Positions 59,476 to 64,000 of a DNA stretch of 64,000 bases are shown here, piece after piece. Below the pieces are notes generated by a model. That model was not told where the DNA came from. It saw only the letters and a list, made by a program, of their open reading frames with translations, and did no database searches. Numbering within the stretch: position 1 is the first letter of the stretch; every line of letters begins with the position of its first letter. Source of the stretch: Hyphomicrobiales bacterium (GTDB taxonomy: Bacteria > Pseudomonadota > Alphaproteobacteria > Rhizobiales > Rhizobiaceae); NCBI GenBank assembly GCA_900465675.1, contig UBJR01000023.1, positions 62,001 through 126,000 of the forward strand. The letters run 5' to 3'. The position numbers were made by a program, and so were the translations under genes.

Positions 59476-60753
59476 ATGAGCAAGGTCAGCGGCAGCAACG
59501 GCGGCGACTCCAAAAATACCCTGTACTGCTCCTTCTGCGGAAAGAGCCAGCACGAAGTCCGGAAGCTGATTGCCGGGCCGACGGTGTTCATCTGCGATGA
59601 ATGCGTCGAATTGTGCATGGACATCATTCGCGAGGAGAACAAGTCCTCGATGGTCAAGTCACGCGACGGCGTTCCGACGCCCCAGGACATCATCAAGGTT
59701 CTCGACGAATACGTCATCGGCCAGCGCCAGGCGAAGAAGATCCTGTCGGTTGCCGTTCACAACCATTACAAGCGCCTCGCGCATGCGACCAAGAACGGCG
59801 AAATCGAACTGGCGAAGTCGAACATCATGCTGGTCGGTCCGACCGGCTGCGGCAAGACCTATCTTGCCCAGACGCTCGCCCGCATCATCGACGTTCCCTT
59901 CACGATGGCCGATGCGACGACGCTGACGGAAGCCGGCTATGTCGGTGAAGACGTCGAAAACATCATCCTGAAGCTGCTGCAGTCTGCCGACTACAATGTC
60001 GAGCGCGCTCAGCGCGGTATCGTCTACATCGACGAAGTCGACAAGATTTCCCGCAAGTCGGACAATCCTTCGATCACCCGCGATGTGTCGGGCGAGGGCG
60101 TACAGCAGGCGCTTCTGAAGATCATGGAAGGCACCGTTGCCTCGGTACCGCCGCAGGGCGGCCGCAAGCATCCTCAGCAGGAATTCCTGCAGGTCGATAC
60201 CACGAACATCCTGTTCATCTGCGGTGGCGCTTTCGCCGGCCTCGACAAGATCATCTCCGCCCGTGGCGAGAAGACCTCGATCGGCTTCGGCGCCAGTGTC
60301 AAGGCGCAGGATGACCGCCGCGTCGGCGAAGTGCTGCGCGAGCTCGAGCCCGAGGATCTGGTCAAGTTCGGCCTGATCCCCGAGTTCATCGGCCGTCTGC
60401 CGGTTCTGGCAACGCTCGAAGACCTCGATGAGGACGCGCTGATCCAGATCCTGTCGGAGCCGAAGAACGCGCTCATCAAGCAGTATCAGCGCCTGTTCGA
60501 GATGGAAGACGTGGAACTGACATTCCACGAGGATGCCCTTCGCGAAATCGCCCGCAAGGCGATCGTCCGCAAGACCGGCGCCCGCGGCCTTCGCTCGATC
60601 ATGGAAAAGATCCTGCTCGACACGATGTTCGAACTGCCGGCGCTGGAAGGTGTCCGCGAAGTGGTCATCTCCGAGGAAGTGGCGCGCGGCTCGGCCCGCC
60701 CGCTCTACATCTACGCTGACCGTCAGGACGAGAAGGCCAACGCTTCTGCCTGA
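59476..60753 (+). CDS. clpX: Clp protease ATP-binding subunit ClpX
   Basis: The protein has 425 residues with GGAAAGTGAA upstream. The N-terminal zinc-binding domain has Cys18, Cys21, Cys40 and Cys43. Walker A is GPTGCGKT (121-128) and Walker B lies in GIVYIDEVDKI. The RKH substrate loop GGRKHPQQE and the sensor-2 region KTGARGLRSIMEKILLD complete the AAA+ unfoldase. It unfolds substrates and feeds them to ClpP; in alphaproteobacteria it is central to cell-cycle proteolysis. A terminator follows. Confidence 0.98.
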   Translation: MSKVSGSNGGDSKNTLYCSFCGKSQHEVRKLIAGPTVFICDECVELCMDIIREENKSSMVKSRDGVPTPQDIIKVLDEYVIGQRQAKKILSVAVHNHYKRLAHATKNGEIELAKSNIMLVGPTGCGKTYLAQTLARIIDVPFTMADATTLTEAGYVGEDVENIILKLLQSADYNVERAQRGIVYIDEVDKISRKSDNPSITRDVSGEGVQQALLKIMEGTVASVPPQGGRKHPQQEFLQVDTTNILFICGGAFAGLDKIISARGEKTSIGFGASVKAQDDRRVGEVLRELEPEDLVKFGLIPEFIGRLPVLATLEDLDEDALIQILSEPKNALIKQYQRLFEMEDVELTFHEDALREIARKAIVRKTGARGLRSIMEKILLDTMFELPALEGVREVVISEEVARGSARPLYIYADRQDEKANASA

Positions 60754-60779
60754 TAGTCGTAGACGGCATGGTTAGATTT

Positions 60780-60813
60780 AGGGGCTTGCCTGCGGCGAGC
60801 CCCTTTCTATTTT
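60780..60813 (+). terminator. Rho-independent terminator of clpX
   Basis: AGGGGCT (60780-60786) pairs with AGCCCCT (60798-60804), followed by TTCTATTTT. The remaining gap to lon, 404 bases in all, contains the lon promoter region and no supported gene. Confidence 0.78.
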
Positions 60814-61046
60814 GTGAACCGGGAGCCCTCCTGTTAATTATTGCAGAAGAAGCTTGAAAACGCTGTTCCTGACGTTGCGGAATGCTGCGTCCCCGGCAAT
60901 GATGGAATGATTCCGTAGCGTGTTTTCCGGCCCAGTATTTTAGCCGGTTCGGAATTGGTAAGCGCCACTACAGTTACACGCGTCATAGTGTGGGCGTTCC
61001 TTTGTAATAAGTCTGTCACAAGCAGGGAGCGCGAGCGTTGGCGTGG

Positions 61047-61087
61047 CTTGAAAAGGGTAAGAAGAACCTCCACTTGTAACCCAAGTG
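61047..61087 (+). promoter_or_regulatory. Possible heat-shock-type promoter and palindrome upstream of lon
   Basis: CTTGAA (61047-61052) is followed 17 bases later by CCACTT (61070-61075), a weak RpoH-like pair. CACTTG (61071-61076) and CAAGTG (61082-61087) form a palindrome overlapping the -10 position. It is about 70 bases before the lon start. Confidence 0.35.
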
Positions 61088-61157
61088 AGAGTGCCGGCCG
61101 GGTCCCAAGCGGCCGCGCCAGAGAGCCCGGAAACGGGACGATGGAAAGGAATAAGAA

Positions 61158-63575
61158 ATGACGAAGAAAACGTCTGTAGCGAGCAGTGTTGCCTATCCTG
61201 TTTTGCCCCTGCGCGACATCGTAGTCTTCCCACATATGATCGTGCCGCTGTTCGTCGGCCGCGAGAAGTCGATCCGTGCGCTTGAAGAAGTCATGGGCTC
61301 CGACAAGCAGATCATGCTCGTAACCCAGATCAACGCCAGCGACGACGATCCGGATCCGTCCGCGATCCACAATGTCGGCACCGTGGCCAATGTTCTGCAG
61401 TTGCTGAAGCTCCCCGACGGCACAGTCAAGGTTCTGGTCGAAGGCCGCGCGCGCGCCGAGATCGATGCCTATACGGCCCGCGAAGATTTCTACGAAGCCC
61501 TCGGCCATGTGCTCGAAGAGCCGCATGACGATCCGGTCGAGCTGGAAGCGCTGTCGCGCTCCGTCGTCTCGGAATTCGAGAGCTATGTGAAGCTCAACAA
61601 GAAGATCTCTCCTGAAGTCGTTGGCGCCGCCAGCCAGATCGACGACTACTCGAAGCTTGCCGATACGGTCGCATCGCATCTGTCGATCAAGATCACCGAG
61701 AAGCAGGAGATGCTGGAAACCACCAGCGTCAAGGCTCGCCTCGAAAAGGCGCTCGGCTTCATGGAAGGTGAGATTTCGGTTCTCCAGGTCGAGAAGCGCA
61801 TTCGCTCGCGCGTCAAGCGCCAGATGGAGAAGACCCAGCGCGAATACTATCTGAACGAACAGATGAAGGCGATCCAGAAGGAGCTTGGCGACGGCGAGGA
61901 AGGCCGCGACGAGATGGCCGAACTGGAAGAGCGCATCTCCAAGACCAAGCTTTCGAAGGAAGCCAAGGAAAAGGCTGACGCCGAGCTGAAGAAGCTGCGC
62001 CAGATGAGCCCGATGTCGGCCGAAGCCACCGTCGTGCGCAATTATCTGGACTGGCTGCTCGGTATTCCCTGGGGCAAGAAGTCAAAGATCAAGTCCGATC
62101 TGAACAATGCCGAGAAGATCCTCGAAGCCGATCACTTCGGTCTCGACAAGGTCAAGGAACGCATCGTCGAGTATCTGGCAGTGCAGGCCCGTGCCACAAA
62201 GATCAAGGGTCCGATCCTGTGCCTCGTCGGCCCTCCGGGCGTCGGCAAGACCTCTCTCGCCCAGTCGATCGCCAAGGCGACCGGCCGCGAATACGTGCGC
62301 ATGGCGCTCGGCGGCGTTCGTGACGAAGCTGAAATCCGCGGTCACCGCCGCACCTATATCGGTTCGATGCCCGGCAAGGTCATCCAGTCGATGAAGAAGG
62401 CGAAGAAGTCCAACCCGCTCTTCCTGCTCGATGAAATCGACAAGATGGGCCAGGATTTCCGCGGCGATCCGTCTTCGGCTCTGCTCGAAGTGCTCGATCC
62501 GGCGCAGAACTCGACCTTCATGGATCACTACCTGGAAGTCGAATACGACCTTTCGGACGTGATGTTCATCACCACGGCGAACACGCTGAATATCCCCGCG
62601 CCCCTGATGGATCGCATGGAAGTCATCCGTATCGCCGGCTATACCGAAGACGAAAAGCGCGAGATCGCCAAGCGGCACTTGCTGCCGAAGGCAATCAAGG
62701 AACATGCGCTGCAGCCGCAGGAATTCTCGGTCAGCGACGATGCCCTGATGGCGATCAGCCAGCAGTACACCCGCGAAGCCGGTGTTCGTAACTTCGAACG
62801 CGAACTGATGAAGCTCGCCCGCAAGGCGGTCACCGAGATCATCAAGGGCAAGACGAAGTCGGTTCATGTCACGGCTGAAAACATCGACACCTATCTGGGC
62901 GTCCCGCGCTTCCGCCATGGCGAAGCCGAACGCGAAGATCAGGTCGGCGTTGTCACCGGTCTTGCATGGACCGAGGTCGGCGGCGAATTGCTGACGATCG
63001 AAGGCGTGATGATGCCGGGCAAGGGCCGCATGACGGTCACCGGCAATCTGAAGGAAGTGATGAAGGAGTCGATTTCGGCTGCTGCATCCTACGTCCGCTC
63101 ACGCGCCGTCGATTTCGGCATCGAGCCCCCGCGCTTCGACAAGTCGGACATTCACGTCCACGTGCCTGAGGGTGCGACGCCGAAGGATGGTCCGTCGGCT
63201 GGTGTTGCGATGGCAACCGCGATCGTCTCGATCATGACCGGTATTCCGGTCGACAAGAACGTGGCGATGACGGGTGAAATCACCCTGCGCGGCCGTGTCC
63301 TGCCGATCGGCGGTCTGAAGGAAAAGCTGCTCGCAGCACTTCGCGGCGGCATCAAAAAGGTGCTCATTCCGGAAGAGAACGCCAAGGATCTGGCGGAGAT
63401 TCCGGATAACGTGAAGAACAACATGGAGATCATCCCGGTATCCCGCATGGGCGAGGTGATCAAACATGCTCTGATCCGCAGGCCGGAGCCGATCGAGTGG
63501 GATGGAACGGTTGAAACGCCGGTCATCGCAACGGTCGAAGGCCTTGACGACACAGGTGCTGGCATCGCTCATTGA
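61158..63575 (+). CDS. lon: ATP-dependent protease Lon
   Basis: The protein has 805 residues with GGAAAGGAATAAG upstream. The N-terminal LON substrate-binding domain starts YPVLPLRDIVVFPHMIVPLFVGR, followed by a coiled-coil region (MEKTQREYYLNEQMKAIQKELG). Walker A is GPPGVGKT (358-365), Walker B lies in PLFLLDEIDKMG, and the protease dyad is Ser680 (PKDGPSAG) with Lys723 (GGLKEKLLA). It degrades misfolded and regulatory proteins in the cytoplasm. It is followed by a strong terminator and then hup. Confidence 0.98.
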   Translation: MTKKTSVASSVAYPVLPLRDIVVFPHMIVPLFVGREKSIRALEEVMGSDKQIMLVTQINASDDDPDPSAIHNVGTVANVLQLLKLPDGTVKVLVEGRARAEIDAYTAREDFYEALGHVLEEPHDDPVELEALSRSVVSEFESYVKLNKKISPEVVGAASQIDDYSKLADTVASHLSIKITEKQEMLETTSVKARLEKALGFMEGEISVLQVEKRIRSRVKRQMEKTQREYYLNEQMKAIQKELGDGEEGRDEMAELEERISKTKLSKEAKEKADAELKKLRQMSPMSAEATVVRNYLDWLLGIPWGKKSKIKSDLNNAEKILEADHFGLDKVKERIVEYLAVQARATKIKGPILCLVGPPGVGKTSLAQSIAKATGREYVRMALGGVRDEAEIRGHRRTYIGSMPGKVIQSMKKAKKSNPLFLLDEIDKMGQDFRGDPSSALLEVLDPAQNSTFMDHYLEVEYDLSDVMFITTANTLNIPAPLMDRMEVIRIAGYTEDEKREIAKRHLLPKAIKEHALQPQEFSVSDDALMAISQQYTREAGVRNFERELMKLARKAVTEIIKGKTKSVHVTAENIDTYLGVPRFRHGEAEREDQVGVVTGLAWTEVGGELLTIEGVMMPGKGRMTVTGNLKEVMKESISAAASYVRSRAVDFGIEPPRFDKSDIHVHVPEGATPKDGPSAGVAMATAIVSIMTGIPVDKNVAMTGEITLRGRVLPIGGLKEKLLAALRGGIKKVLIPEENAKDLAEIPDNVKNNMEIIPVSRMGEVIKHALIRRPEPIEWDGTVETPVIATVEGLDDTGAGIAH

Positions 63576-63620
63576 GCGGCATTCGCCACATTTATGTCAA
63601 ATTGCTGCAAATCCCCGAAA

Positions 63621-63648
63621 AGGCTGGCGTAAATCGCCAGCCTTTTTT
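63621..63648 (+). terminator. Rho-independent terminator of lon
   Basis: AGGCTGGCG (63621-63629) pairs with CGCCAGCCT (63635-63643), with an A-run before and TTTTTT after (to 63648). The hup promoter must lie in the following 130 bases. Confidence 0.9.
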
Positions 63649-63779
63649 GTGAAAACCTTATGGAGGTGCTTGCTTTTCCTTGATTTGCAGGGCTTTTGGG
63701 TTGCGGCGGGCCTGATGAAACCTATTCTGTGCCTGGCTTACAGATTGAGTCGTTTCAAACCATTGAAAGGGGTGGAAAC

Positions 63780-64000
63780 ATGAACAAGAATGAACTCGTG
63801 TCCGCAGTTGCTGAAAAAGCTGGCCTGACCAAGGCAGACGCTGCCTCTGCTGTCGACGCTGTTTTCGACGTTGTCCAGGGCGAACTGAAGAGCAAGGGTG
63901 ACGTACGTCTCGCTGGCTTCGGCAGCTTCACCGTTTCTCATCGCGCTGCCACCAAGGGCCGCAATCCGTCCACCGGCGCTGAAGTCAATATTCCGGCTCG
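63780..64000 (+). CDS. hupB: HU-family DNA-binding protein, 5' part (cut by window end)
   Basis: The first 73 codons are visible from ATG 63780, with AAAGGGGTGG upstream. MNKNELVSAVAEKAGLTKADA is the HU dimerisation helix, RLAGFGSFTVSHRAATKGRNP the saddle region, and TGAEVNIPA enters the DNA-binding arm. HU bends and compacts DNA as a dimer. Its place right after lon is the usual alphaproteobacterial order. Confidence 0.96.
   Translation, partial: MNKNELVSAVAEKAGLTKADAASAVDAVFDVVQGELKSKGDVRLAGFGSFTVSHRAATKGRNPSTGAEVNIPA

Overview
The window looks like the chromosome of a Rhizobium-group alphaproteobacterium (Rhizobiaceae). It is GC-rich with densely packed genes. The order clpP-clpX-lon-hup is typical of the group, as is a cellulose operon (bcsA-bcsB-bcsZ plus a TPR protein) lying near a surface-polysaccharide locus. 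It also has the type-2 short ArgC, a PHO-box-driven pstSCAB operon, and DUF982 and DUF2842 proteins common in rhizobia. No insertion sequence, integrase or CRISPR array was seen.

Layout. 1-7.4 kb: cellulose synthesis operon, entering the window inside bcsA. 7.5-9.4 kb: a proline-racemase-family enzyme, a HAD phosphatase and tRNA-Pro(GGG). 9.4-23 kb: an accessory block, all on the + strand, holding a secreted DUF3300 protein, a DUF2950 protein, an unrecognised polytopic membrane protein, an MltF-like transglycosylase, a formylglycine-generating enzyme (FGE), a sensor kinase with an ABC-substrate-binding-type periplasmic domain, a FixJ-type response regulator, a single-domain receiver, DUF202, BASS-transporter and DUF1622 membrane proteins, and an arylsulfatase. 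23-24.7 kb: small hypotheticals and an XRE regulator. 24.7-32.9 kb: polysaccharide polymerase/ligase, priming glycosyltransferase, GT4, Wza-like and Wzz-like proteins and a CelD/BcsL-type GNAT. 33-46 kb: housekeeping (ctaA, argC, speB, rplM-rpsI, metY) mixed with small enzymes and transporters. 45-50.7 kb: a frameshifted methyltransferase opposite a large SARP-like regulator, LysE and cupin genes, and a divergent marR/SDR pair. 50.8-54.7 kb: pstSCAB. 54.8-58.2 kb: DUF1194, cytochrome P450 and a membrane GGDEF protein. 58.4-64 kb: clpP, clpX, lon and the start of hup.

The most striking observation is a 16-bp palindrome (consensus TTGGCCYTNNGTCCAA, in either orientation) found five times between 9.67 and 21.3 kb. 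Each copy sits just upstream of a transcription unit of the accessory block: DUF3300, FGE, receiver, DUF202 and arylsulfatase. I saw no copy elsewhere in the window. With the kinase and FixJ-type regulator encoded in the same block, this looks like a self-contained two-component regulon linking a cytoplasmic sulfatase and its FGE to a set of envelope proteins. The pairing of regulator and motif, and the biological role, are inference.
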